Source: Trichopria drosophilae (taxonomy: Eukaryota; Arthropoda; Insecta; Hymenoptera; Diapriidae). From it: DNA of 64,000 nt. The position numbers were made by a program, and so were the translations under genes. The DNA lies in NCBI GenBank assembly GCA_030407085.1, contig CM059584.1, positions 133,600,001-133,664,000 on the forward strand, given 5' to 3'. Each line of letters starts with the position of its first letter. Positions within the stretch are counted from its first letter, which is position 1. Below the pieces are notes generated by a model. It was not told the origin of the DNA. It saw only the letters and a list, made by a program, of their open reading frames with translations, and did no database searches. Below are positions 45,979-57,214 of the stretch, piece by piece.

Positions 45979-48900
45979 CTAATCACATTTCGAAAAACAC
46001 TCGTCCAAGTGCTGATTCATATCACTTTCCGATATTAATTGCATACAAATCGGGCAAGGGTAATCGTTGTTCTCATCTTTGCTGTCAGGTACTTCGGACT
46101 CTATACTATCGTCGTTAAAAACTGTGCCGATGCATTCTTCTAAATGTTCGTTCAACGGTACTTTAGGATCGAGTACATGGTCGCAGATAAGACACTTCAT
46201 TGGTGAATCTGACAATTGCACTAAACTAGAGTTTCGAGAATCATTATCGCTAGCTCCTGAATCGTCTGTAGAAATAAGATCAATTGTAATATTGTCCATT
46301 ATGCCTGATTTTGTAGGTGTCGATTCATCGATAACAATAGTTTGCGTTGGCTTCGCATCACCCAACATAAGACACACATCCAAATGATCATTTAAGTCTT
46401 TAGTTTTCAATCGCTTATTACAAACCGGGCAAGTAGCCTCATCGAAAATATCATTTGTACTTCTTTTTGTATTGCCATTAGGACTTTTGTCTTCTCTTTT
46501 TCTCTTTGGTGCTGGTTCTTTGAATTCATCCGGTTCACGAAAACTACCTAAACACGTATCAAGATGTTTGTTCAATTCAAATTCTGGTAACTGTACGTTA
46601 CACACGGGACACTTTACAGTTTCTGCGCTACTCGCAACGTTAGAACGTTTATCAGAATTTTTTAATTCTGTTTTCCCAGAAGTAGACGCACCGGAAGAAA
46701 ATTTGTCCAGCAAATTACTTCTTCCAGTACCTGTTCCTCCGAGAGTTCCAGAGAAAGAAATTGTCGGATTTTTGTTTGTAGTTGACGAACTGCTACTGGA
46801 ACTGGGTTTTCCGCTACTAGATCCTGGTCCGCCGGTTCCCCAACCATGAACTTTATTTGTAGAATTACCTAATTTTTGCAATCCGGGTGAATTTGATGTA
46901 TTATTTTTCTTAACCGTTACTGTAGTGCTCGAACTGCCTGATCTTGATTTTAAGCCGGAAAATCCACCTTTGGCACTTTTACTGCCAGTTTGACTACCGA
47001 TTTTATTTGATGAACCTGGAACATTATTTGCAGAATTTGGTTTAATTACAGTAGACTTCGAAGTTCCGTTGGTCTTCTTAACACTTGTTTCGGTTTTACT
47101 ATCCGTTAGTTGACTACCAGAAGTATTTAACCAACCGACCATAGCTTTACTTTCTGCAGGAACAGATTTCTTACTTTTGCTTCTGCTTTTGCCTTCGGCT
47201 TTTGATTTTTCTGGTTCCTTGATTTTAATAAACTGTCCACCACAGTTTTGCTGGTGTTCAGCAAACCAATAGTCGTTGGGTCCTGGTGCTCGATTAGTTG
47301 ATCTGCGTATTGTACCAAAGTACGGAGGTTTCGATTGGCAACTGCCGTTACATCGCCACCAGTGCGTTTTGTACAACTCCACCTCGTTATGGAAAGTATG
47401 ATAAATCTGTAAAAATATTAATCAACATTTGTATATTCGAACAAAATCTAGTTGATAACTTCTTAATTTAAAACGTACCGTTATGTTAGTTCCAGCTTCC
47501 TTATTGATTCTTTTCATATGACTGCAAAATATTGGACCGTGACCATCTCTGTCTTTATTATCATTCTTCAGAAATAGATAGGCGTGTATCATTTCGTGCT
47601 AGAAGAGTAAATATTATTTATCTTTTAATCCTAAGGTTTAATATAAGACTATCAAGTTCGCTAAATAAATGTTTAATTTACCAGTAAAGTTTCCACAAGA
47701 TCTTTTCTTGGCCGCAATTTTAAAAGTGGCGTACTTAATGATATAATGCATTCTCGAGTTTTCGGTTTGAAGGAACATATTCCAGCGCAACTGCAATAGT
47801 AATTGTAAATCATGAATAATTTGTAAATGGCATAGAAATGAATTGCATTTCAGAATAGAGAATAAACCATTAACACCTGGAATGACAATTTTTATACTTC
47901 ATTTTCAATCAAGTTTTTCGTATCAAAATCAAAGTTGACAACAATTGAGAGGTACGTATCCTACTGTTTTCGAGGTCGCTCTTCAAGATTCCGAGGTCAA
48001 AATTGAGTTTCAGCCATCAGAAATTCCAATATGGCGCCGAATATGAAAAAAATTTCCAAAAAATTGGGAATTTTTTATACATATCAATTTTTTTCGTGCT
48101 ATTAGAATATTGGGATTCTATTGAAACTCTGAACAAAAGGGAACAAAATACTTCAATTTTACGGAAAAATTTTACTTTTATTCCCCACATCATTCTAACG
48201 ACCTCAAAATGGTGTCAACAATGAAAATATCTTTGAGAAATTTCTGGACGCTCTAACTCAAAAACTACGAACTTTTAAAAAAAATGCCCAAAATGAATAG
48301 TTCTTAAAATTCATCAAGCGATATAGTGGAATTTTTCAAAATTTTTTGATGACATTTTGAGAAATTTTTTTTCAACATTTTTTTCAAAATTGTAATTTAT
48401 TTACAAAAAATTCTGAAAAAAATTTAGTGTATTCTCTGATGAATTCTAAGAGTTATTTGTTCTTTGCAATTTTTTCGAAAAGTTGACAGTTTTCGAGGAA
48501 ATGAATTTCCAATATTATAGTTTAGGATTTTTTCCCCCAAAAAACTATTAACTTTTGGAAAAAAATTGCAAAGAACAAAAAACTCGTAGAATTCATAAAT
48601 GAATACACCAATTTTTTTTTCATAAATTTTCATAAATAAATTATGATTTTGAAAAAAATTTTGAAAAAAAATTTCTCAAAATGTCGTCACAAAAATCTGA
48701 AAAAATTCCACTATATTTCTCGATTAATTCTAAGAACTTTTCATTCTTAGCATTTTTTTATAACAGCATGTAGTTTTTGAGTTAGAACGTTCAGAAATTT
48801 TTCAAAGAAATTTTCATTGTTGACGCCATTTTGAGATCGTTAAAATGATGTAGGGTATAAAATTAAAATTTTTCTTTAAAATTGAAGTATTTTGTTCACC

Positions 48901-51783
48901 TTTGTTCAGAGTTTCAATAGAATCCCAATATTCTAATAGCTCGAAAAAAATTGATAGGAATAAATAATTCCCAATTTTTTGGAATTTTTTAAAAAGTTCG
49001 GCCCCATATTGGATTTCCTGATGGCTGAAACTCAATTTCGACCTCGGAATTTTGAAGAGCGACATCGAAAACAATAGGATATGTACCTTTCAATTGTTTT
49101 CAACTTCGATTTTGATATGAAATACTTGATTGATAATGAAGTATAAAAAATGCCATTTCAGGCGTTAATGGGTTAAGAGCACACATTTTTTTCAGTCTTC
49201 AATTCATTTTACGTAAACGAAAACGAATAGAAAGTTAAAAATACGAATTGAAATTTTAATTCACTTGAATTCATTTCAATTCATATTTTTAACTTTCTAT
49301 TCTAAGAGAGCAGAATTTGTTCGCCTGTTTAAACGTAATAAATCCTATTTTAAAAAATTGCAATTGAGTGATCGCCGCAAATTATATTATACAATATTTA
49401 TTGATTTACCGTTCAAAATAATGTGTAACGCTACTTTTAATAGCGACCATTTCTTTTTAATTATAAGCACACATTTTTTTTAGCCTTCAATTCATTTTAC
49501 GATAGTAGAGCTGTAATTTAACAGCGTATAAGATTGTTTCGTTCTGCACCAAAAAAGTTAGACAAGAAGAGAAATTTACACCTAGAATAACACTACAAAT
49601 TTCATTTTCTTTGCTCTTTAATACTGCCCCAGTAAACGAAAACGAATAGAAAGTTGAAAATATGAATTGAAATGAATTCAAGTGAATTAAAATGAATTAA
49701 AATGCATGAAAATGATTAATTGAATCCACTTTTTAATTCATTTTAATTCACTTGAATTCATTTTAATTCACTTGAGTTGATTTTAATTCACTTGAGTTCA
49801 TTTTAATTCACTTGAATTCATTTTAATTCACTTGAATTCATTTCAATTCGTATTTTTAACTTCCTATTCGTTTTCGTTTACTGGGACAGTATTAAAGAGC
49901 GAAGAAAATGAAATTTGTAGTGTTATTCTAGGTGTAAATTTCTCTTCTTGTCTAACTTTTTCGGTGCAGAACGAAACAATCTTATACGCTGTTAAATTAC
50001 AGCTCTACTATCGTAAAATGAATTGAAGACTGAAAAAAATGTGTGCTCTTAATTAAAATGAAATGGTCGCTGTTAAAAGCAGCGTTACACATTATTTTGA
50101 ACAGTAAATCAATAAATATTATATAATATCTTTTGCGGCGATCCCTCAATTGAAATTTTTTAAAATAGGATTTATTACGTTTAAACAGACGAACAAATTC
50201 TGCTCTCTTAGAATAATGTGCCACTAGAAGTAAAGAAAAGACTACGATAATAGTCACACATGAAAATGATTAATTGAATCCACTTTTTAATTCATTTTAA
50301 TTCACTTGAATTCGTTTCAATTCGTATTTTTAACTTTCTATTCGTTTTCGTTTACTGGGGTGTTATTATTTATATGTGGCATGTACATTTATATTTATTT
50401 AATTTTCTAAGTTTAATTGGTTTGTAGAGATATCCTAAATAGTATTAATATGAAAATTGTTAATAGGATATTCATAAAATTGTAAGATACGTGCAAAACA
50501 TGAAATCGACCAGTTTCGTGGATTTGCCCTAATGTTTATCTCTATTAAAAAAAATGACAAAAGGATGTCAAAAAGAATCATGTAACAGAGATATATTTAA
50601 ATGTATTATACAAAGTCGTCTTGTTCAAATTTGGGTAAAATATGTCCTGCCGTTTGGAAATGCTTACAGTTGTGCAATTTATAAAATACAATTTGAATTT
50701 TCTCTGGGTCGAAAACGATCTTAACTATTTATAAAACATTAGTTCAGTCGATTTTACTACATGCATCATCGATATCGTCTCCCTACACTGCGTATGCTAT
50801 AAGAGAACTACAATCCGTTCAAAGGAGATTTATGCGTTTTCTTTCCTACAAGATTGGGCAACCTACGATTGCAATAACTACCAGTCAATTTCTAAGAAAT
50901 TTGACTTACTCTGAAATCGATTCATGATCTAAACTGTCTAAACTTCAGTTCGTTTTATGTACCCATCTGTCGCACAAACATTTTCCTTAATTCATATTGG
51001 ATTTCTGCTATCAAATCGTGGAACTTACTGCCAATTGAGCTTCGTAATGCTCAATCACAAGCGGCCTTTAAAATGGCACTTTTATTGTATTTGCGGCTAT
51101 TGTATCCGGGTTTTCCTTTGCAATTTTTGTATTCGTCTTAAATCTAACTTTAAGTGTACCTTTAGCTGTAATTTGACCAATTTTTGTTGTAAACGTAGGC
51201 TTAGGGATTTTTAAACGCGTCATGTTTTTTTGCTTCTATTTTTCATTGTTAGAATTCACCATTTGGCGAATGAAACTTAGATTCTAGTATTAAGTTTTTT
51301 TTATCTTTTTCTTTGTAATTCGACTTATGTAATTTTGCGTTGTCCACAGACTTTGATGTCCAGGACAATAAATAAACGATTTCACACTCATACTCATAAA
51401 CGATTCCCAAATCTCTGGTTTGTTTCGATACAGTTAAATAAATAATAAAATATCTTACGTTGTCATTCGCGAACTCCACTTGACCTGCACAGGGAGCAAC
51501 ACATTCCAAAAAAACCTTGCATTAAACTGGACGAACAGCGTATGTACATTTGGCGTTGGATCGATCAATTCGAGAGTATGGTCCACTAAAGTTCTTGGTT
51601 TATACCGTTCTCTATTTTTCTGTAAAATAAGCAACGTAAAAGACATATAGTTTATGAAATGATATTTTGCTTCGTTAAATGTCACTTTCTAACCTCATTT
51701 GGAAGAACTGCATTTTCCGTCACTCCTGTACAATTGAGTTCATGATGTATGTCCAGTGCAAAATATTCATCGTATTTTGACAT
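45979..51783 (-). CDS. SPRTN: Spartan/SPRTN DNA-protein crosslink metalloprotease, 5 exons, 635 aa
   Basis: Join of 51694-51783, 51459-51619, 47682-47790, 47479-47598 and 45979-47406 (minus), all GT-AG and in phase. Spartan is a nuclear, replication-coupled protease that cleaves proteins crosslinked to DNA. The SprT domain spans about residues 40-215. Metal ligands H121 and H125 lie in HEMIHAYLF and H140 in DRDGHGP, with the SPRTN-typical spacing. The zinc-binding region has WWRCNGSC and ...EHQQNCGG. A Ser/Thr/Lys-rich linker follows, with a possible p97-binding SHP motif FSGTLGG (about 378). Four C-x2-C...H-x3-C UBZ-like fingers lie at 426-445, 486-505, 565-585 and 611-630; human SPRTN has one. 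ATG 51783 gives MSKYDEYFALDIHHELN, a natural start. One intron (3.7 kb) is filled with transposons; the others are 72-83 nt. Confidence 0.95.
47874..49164. mobile_element. TTAA-target giant palindrome (piggyBac-like foldback) in Spartan intron 3
   Basis: TTAA (47870-47873) CACCTGGAATGACA at the left and TGCCATTTCAGGCG TTAA (49165-49168) at the right. The arms pair over roughly 600 bp each, with landmarks GAGGTCGCTCTTCAAGATTC/GAATTTTGAAGAGCGAC and AGTTTCAGCCATC/GATGGCTGAAACT. The centre is near 48,520. Short open frames in both arms mirror each other and are not genes. Confidence 0.85.
49212..50359. mobile_element. Compound palindrome built from CCCAGTAAAC MITE parts and captured arms
   Basis: Order: half MITE (about 49212-49305), arm L (49306-49627), complete expanded MITE (49628-49885), arm R (49886-50214, reverse complement of arm L), half MITE (about 50265-50359, ending GTTTACTGGG). 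Both arms encode, in mirror, a stretch with RAEFVRLFKRNKSYFKK and DRRK(L/R)YY, which is not recognised. Confidence 0.75.
49628..49885. mobile_element. Expanded CCCAGTAAAC MITE
   Basis: Same ends as the 178 bp copies, but 258 bp long because a TTCACTTGA(A/G)TTSATTTTAA-type unit of about 21 bp is repeated about five times in the right half. It sits at the centre of the compound palindrome. Confidence 0.75.
50723..51230 (+). pseudogene. C-terminal remnant of a LINE reverse transcriptase
   Basis: Plus-strand translation gives LTIYKTLVQSILLHASSI, SPYTAYAIRELQSVQRRFMR and FLSYKIGQP, the familiar C-terminal block of Jockey/CR1-type polymerases. After that, stops and frame shifts accumulate. There is no catalytic domain. 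It lies in Spartan intron 3 (numbered by transcript), antisense to the gene. Confidence 0.75.
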
Positions 51784-52239
51784 TGTAATGTAAAATTTAT
51801 TAACTATTTTTTAAATTAAGTTTAAATAACACCGATGGAAAAATATTCCTCCGTTGATGACACTAATACATATTTACACGTTAGATGTTATTAACGATTG
51901 TTATTTTAATTGTTTTTTTATTTTTTATTTGTTTAAGATATACATTGTTCTTTTTATGACAATCTATTGTTGGATGTTGACAACTCAAAACAGAATTTGG
52001 TTCTTTCTGGCGTTTCACTCAAGCATCCTCACCCCCCTCCTTTCCCGCCAACAAACGTCGGCCATTTAAATTTATAGAAAATTAGAAAGGAAAACTTTTT
52101 TTATGCGGGAAAACTCTATATTTTTGGAGAAAAGCGCGGGAAATTTTCCGAATTATTTTGTTATTGTTTTTAACTGTCATAATTATAGATGAAAATACAT
52201 TTTTCCTGAGCAATTTAATATCTTATCTCTCGTAATTTT
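51784..52239. promoter_or_regulatory. Bidirectional promoter of Spartan and the CYTH gene with three E2F-type sites
   Basis: 456 bp separate the two divergent start codons. TTTCCCGCC (52041-52049), GCGGGAAA (52105-52112) and GCGCGGGAAA (52134-52143) all fit the E2F/DP consensus TTTSSCGC or its inverse. They cluster within about 100 bp of otherwise AT-rich DNA. E2F control would suit an S-phase repair gene such as Spartan. This is motif evidence only. Confidence 0.55.
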
Positions 52240-55200
52240 ATGAATTTTGTAAAACTTGTAAGAAGCGTAACAAGAACAAATAAAAATATGAGAAACGTTG
52301 AAATTAAAGCGAAAGTAAAAGATTTAGAAGCTTTAGAAGATAAAATTAAAGAAATAAGTGATGAGCCTAAAGTTGTGATTAAACAAGATGATATTTTTTT
52401 CAAATTATTACCTAATAATACTGGAAGACTTAAACTTCGACATTTTGAGGTTAGAATCATATAAACTTTTTTTAGCTTATAAAAATAAATATGCAGGGTT
52501 GGGGTAAGTTAACTTTTTTTTTAACTAAGTTAAGTTAAAGTTAACACGCAATTTAGTTAATTGAAATAGAATTTAAGTTAATTAATAATAAAGTTGAAAG
52601 TTAAAGTTAAGAAGGTAAAAGCTAAATTAAAAAGTTAAAATTAAAAGTTAAAATGTTAAAACTTAAAAGTTAAACATTAATCGGTTAAAAGTTAAAATTA
52701 AATTCTTAAATATTAAATGGTTAAAAGTTAAAAGCTAAATAATAAAAGTTAAAATTAAAACGTTAAATATCAAACGATTAAAAGTAAAATGTATAAAGAT
52801 GAAAGTCAAAATCGACAGTGAAAAGATAAAAGTTAGAGGTGAAAAGTTAAAAAGTTAATAAGTTAAAAGTTACAAGAGTTAAAATTTAAAGTTAAAAGCT
52901 AAATAATAAAAGTATTAAAATTAAAAATTTTAAATATTAAACGGTCAAAAGTAAAATGAATAAAGATGAAAGTTAAAGGTCGACAGTTAAAAGTTAGAAG
53001 TGAGAAATTAAAAAGTTAAAAAGTTAAAACTTAAAAGTTAAAAGATAAAAGATGAGTTAAAAGATGAAATTTAAAGTTAAAAGCTAAACAGTTAAAAGTT
53101 TAACGTTAAAAACTTAAAAAATTAAGAAGTTAAAAGTTAAAAGATAAAATGTTAAAAGTTAAGAGGTAAACCTTAAAAACTTAAAAAGTTAAGAAGTTAA
53201 AAGTTAAAAAGTTAAAAAGTTAAATAGTAAAAGTTAAAATTAAATCATTAAATATTAAATGGTTAAAAGTTAAAAGCTAAATAGTAAAAGTTAAAATGAA
53301 ATCGTTAAATATTAAACTGTTAAAAGGTAAAAGTTAAAATGAAAACATTAAATATTAAACGATCAAAAGTAAAATGAATAAAGATGAAAGTTAAAGTCGA
53401 CAGTTAAAAGATACAAGTTAGAAGTAAAAAGTTAAGAATTAAAAAGTTAAAAGTAAACTTAATTAATTTAAGTTAAAAGTTAAAAAGTTAAAAATTAAAA
53501 GCTAAAAACTTAAAAGTTAAAAGTTAAAAAGTTAAAAGCTAAATAGTAAATGTTCAAATTAAATCGTTAAATATTAAACAGTTAAAAGTTAAAAACTTGA
53601 AAAGTAAAATGAATAAAGCTAAAAATTAAAGTTAAAAGTTAAAGTTGACTAGTTAATAGCTAAAAAGTTGAAAGTTAAAATTCAAAGGCATTCAATTTTC
53701 TTATAACTAACTTGAGTTAAAGTTAACTGTACATAAACATAAGTAAGTTTAATTAAAAGTTAACTCGTAATTTAGTTAAGTGAAATAGAAGTTAAGTTAA
53801 CTAGTAATAATGTTAAAAGTTAAAGTTAAGAAGTTAAAAGTTAAAAATTTAAAATGGTAAACAGTTAAAATTAAAACGTTAAATATTAAACGGTTGAAAG
53901 TAAAATGAATAAAGATAGAAGTTAAAGTCAACAGTTAAAAGATACAATTTTAGAAGTAAAAAGTTAAAAAGTTAAAAATTAAAATGATAAGGGGAGGGTT
54001 CGGCAACAAAATCAGCTCTATGAAATACACGTTTAAAAAATTTGAAAAAATTAAATCTGTAGTAATTTTTGACGTGGAATTCAGTGATGCTAGAGTAAAA
54101 AGTGTAAACAATTTTTTTGACCCATAAAAAAAAATTTTTTTTCGAAAAAAATAGAATTTTTTCAAATCCATCCGTAGTTATTTAGAAAATGTGTTTATAT
54201 GTTCAACCCAATTTTTTCGAATTTTTAAATTAATTTAGTAAAGTCTAGAAGCATTTTTTCGAAAAAAAAAAATTTTTTTTCCGTGCTAAAACAAGTAGGT
54301 CAAACAAATTATTTCTTTAGTAATTTTTTACGTTAAATTCAGTGGTGCTAAAATACAAAATGTAAAAATTGTTTTTGACTCATAAAAAAAATGTTTTTGG
54401 CCCATAACAAAATTTTTTTTCGAAAAAAATGGAATTTTTTAAAATCCATCCGTAATTATTTAGAAAATGTGTTTTTAAGTTCACCTTAATTTTTTTGAAT
54501 TTTAAATTAATTTAGAAAAATGTAGAAGCGTTTTTTAGAAAAGACCAATTTTGTTTCGAGCTGAAATTTATGGGTTAACAAAATTTTTTAGATTTTTTAT
54601 TCTGCACCACTGAATCCCTCGTCAAAAATTACTAAAGAAATAATTTTTTCAAACCTTTTTAAAGGTGTATTTCATAAAGCTGATTTTGTTGCCGAACCCT
54701 CCCCTTAAGAAGTTAAAAGGTAAATAAGTAAAAGTTAAAGTTAAATCGTTAAATATTAAATGGTTAAAATTTAAAAAGTTAACACCTAAAAACTTAAAAG
54801 TTAAAAGTTAAAAAGTTAAAAAAAGTTAAAAAGTTGAAAGCTAAAATAATAAAAGTTAAAATTAAATCGTTCAAAATTAAACAGTTCAAAGTTAAAAAAC
54901 TTGAAATGTAAAATGTATACTTAACGTTAAAAGTAAAATGAATACAGATAAAAATTAATGTTGACAATTAAAAATTAAAAAGTTAGAGTTAAAATAAAAT
55001 AAGTCAAATATTAAAAGGTTAAAAGCTAAATAGTAAAAGTTAAAAATAAATCGTTAAATATTAAACAGTTAAAAGTAAAAAACTTGAAAAATAAAATATA
55101 CACTTAACGATTAAAAATAAAACAAATAAAGATACAATTTAGAGTAATCAGTTAAAAGATACAAGTTAAAAGTTAACGATGTAAAAAGTAATTAAGTGAA

Positions 55201-55742
55201 TTTAATATTAATTAACTTTTTAACTTTTAACTAAACTTTTAACTTTTTAATTTCCTACTACCTAAAATACGTTATAAGTATAAATATTTGTATTACTTTT
55301 AGGATGGGAACGGTCAATTAATTTACTACAACCGTCCGGATGTCACTGGTCCAAAACTTTCAAGTTACACCATTGTAAACTTGGATGAAAAAAACCGAGA
55401 AGAAATGAAAAAACTTCTCACAGAATCCAACGGTGTATTAGGAAGAGTTCAAAAGACAAGGCATCTTTACATGATTGGTCAAACAAGAATTCATGTCGAT
55501 CGTGTTAAGGATCTAGGAGATTTTCTGGAGTTCGAGGTTCTTTAACTCGTTGTATAAATAATATTATAATTATAAAAATTTACTAAATTACACTGAATAT
55601 TACATCTCTTTTTTAGGTGGTTTTAGATGAAGATCAAGATGCAGAAACTGGAAACAAGATTGCCAACGATTTATTACAACGATTGGATATTTCAGAATCT
55701 GATTTGTTATCTGGAGCTTATTTAGATTTGTTATTAAAATAA
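52240..55742 (+). CDS. CYTH-domain protein (thiamine-triphosphatase/CyaB-like), 3 exons, 189 aa
   Basis: Join of 52240-52449, 55303-55536 and 55617-55742, all phase 0 with GT-AG borders. CYTH enzymes form a beta-barrel tunnel that binds triphosphate groups with metal ions; animal and bacterial members include thiamine triphosphatase and CyaB-type cyclases. The N-terminal signature reads VEIKAKV (residues 20-26), a variant of the ExExK motif. Further barrel strands are GRLKLRHFE, GQLIYYNRPD, TRIHVDRVKDLGDFLEFEVV and the C-terminal AYLDLLLK. The length suits a single CYTH domain. An alternative start is the in-frame ATG giving MRNVEIKAK at residue 17; the upstream ATG would add a basic, possibly mitochondrial-targeting, 16 residues. 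Poly(A) signal AATAAA at 55750. Substrate cannot be told from sequence. Intron 1 is filled with TTAAAAG repeats. Confidence 0.9.
52500..55230. repeat. TTAAAAG/AAGTTAA-type array in CYTH intron 1
   Basis: Kilobases of imperfect GTTAAAA, AAGTTAA and TAAATATTAAACGG blocks. A conserved head (AAGTTAAGTTAAAGTTAAC, then AATTTAGTTAA and GAAATAGAA) occurs at 52540-52590 and again at about 53710-53800, so at least two units are joined. A TTAA transposon interrupts it (53991-54704). No coding sequence. Confidence 0.85.
53991..54704. mobile_element. TTAA-target inverted-repeat element (GGGGAGGG family)
   Basis: It starts GGGGAGGGTTCGGCAACAAA and ends TTTGTTGCCGAACCCTCCCC, with about 40 bp inverted repeats. 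The right side has TTAA (54705-54708). The left side reads ATAA, one change from TTAA. The empty array sequence elsewhere (AAAATGTTAAGAAG) supports a TTAA target. Homologous to 41499-42044. Confidence 0.8.
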
Positions 55743-55749
55743 TTTTGTA

Positions 55750-55755
55750 AATAAA
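55750..55755 (+). terminator. Poly(A) signal AATAAA of the CYTH gene
   Basis: Hexamer 7 nt after the TAA stop, followed by a GT-rich stretch. Close spacing is common in compact insect genes. Confidence 0.5.
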
Positions 55756-55983
55756 GTAATGTAAAACATGTACAACATAACGTATTTTCAAAACAAGAGT
55801 TGTTTATATTTATAGTCCTTCCTTTCAGATTTGGGTAGTAGGGAATGAAAAAGTTAAGTTGAAAGTTAAAAAGTTAATTAATATTAACTTAACTTAATTA
55901 CTTTTTAGACCGATAACTTTTAACTTTAACTTATTAACTTTTCACTTCTAACTTGTATCTTTATTTATTTTACTTTAACCGTT

Positions 55984-56357
55984 GGGGATTCTAAAGTGCA
56001 CGGCCGATAAGGTAGGAATTTTTACTAAAAATCGAAAATAAAAAATTACTGAATCGATTTTTCAAAATTCGGGCTCTGTAAAGGCAATTTTAGTTATTTT
56101 AGATGGTATCCTAGAAAATGCCAAAGAGATTAATTGAGAACTGACCGAGAATTTTCGGAAATAATTAAAAACCACTTATTTCCGAAAATTCTCGGTCAGT
56201 TCTGAATTAATATGTTAGGTACTTTCTAGGAAACTGTTTAGAGTGCTTAGAATTGCTTTTACAGAGCCGGAATTTCAAAAATGTTATTCAGTCATCTTTA
56301 ATTTACGTTTTTTAGTGAAATTTCCTACTTTGCCGACGGTCTAATTTAGAACCCCCT
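55984..56357. mobile_element. Palindromic MITE, GGGGATTCTAAA / GGTTCTAAAT ends
   Basis: It is almost a full palindrome: ends GGGGATTCTAAAGTGCACGG and TCTAATTTAGAACCCCCTC, with arms meeting at TTTCCGAAAATTCTCGGTCAG near 56,180. It is inserted in the TTAACTTTT array. A partial relative lies at 32225-32430. Confidence 0.75.
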
Positions 56358-57214
56358 CAAGTGTACATTTTATTTTTCAAGCTGTTAACTTTTAACCGTT
56401 TAATATTTAAAGTTTTAATGAGTATGAAATCATTTATTATTGTCCTAGACATCAGAGTCCATGGACAAACAAGTAATTACAAAATCGATTTACAAAAAAG
56501 TACTCAAAAACTAAACCTAACTAAGAGTCACGCTCACCAAATGGTGGGTTCTACATGAATAACAAAATTAAAAATAGAAATTCCTAAACTAGCCTAAATT
56601 TACAATGGATCAACGAAATTACTATACTTTTAATTTTAACTTTTAACTACTTAACTTTTTAATTTTTTAACTTTTTAACATTTTAACTTTTACCTTTTCA
56701 ATTTTAACTTTTAACTTTTATCTTCACTCATTTTATTTTTAACCGTTAGGTGTACATTTTACTTTCTAAATTTTTAACTTTTAACCATTTAATATTTAAC
56801 ATGACGCTGAAGCTAGCAGCAGATTCGCAGCAGCGGATTCAAGAAAACTGTAAGAAATGGATAATTTCTTATTAAAAATTACTTGCATTTAGATTAGATT
56901 AGATTAGATTAAATTTATTAATGGCACGGGAGAAAATCTCCCTTCAGCCAACCATTCATGTATACATATGACAGTTAACAAAGTTGCTGACAATGTGTTC
57001 AGGCGAGAGTTACACGTCTTACGGCAAGGCTTAAAATTAGATAGAAACTAACAATCACATTACCAATCGCGAAAAGTTATGTAGAATAAAGATTAGTTTT
57101 AATAGCTAAATAACAGTTATATCTAATGTCTGAGTAACAATTATAGCGAAATTCAAGTCGAATACAGTAGTACATTAAACTAATACTAAGACGAATTAAC
57201 ACGATTGAAATTGC

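Noticed and set aside
46067..46849. Plus-strand open frames antisense to Spartan
   Set aside because: They are shadows of the Spartan last exon; the minus strand has clear zinc-finger coding.
48003..49074. Two similar frames (SFSHQ(K/E)(F/I)QYGAE) on opposite strands, suggesting a duplicated gene
   Set aside because: They are the two arms of the TTAA palindrome at 47874-49164 and have no start, splice or family support.
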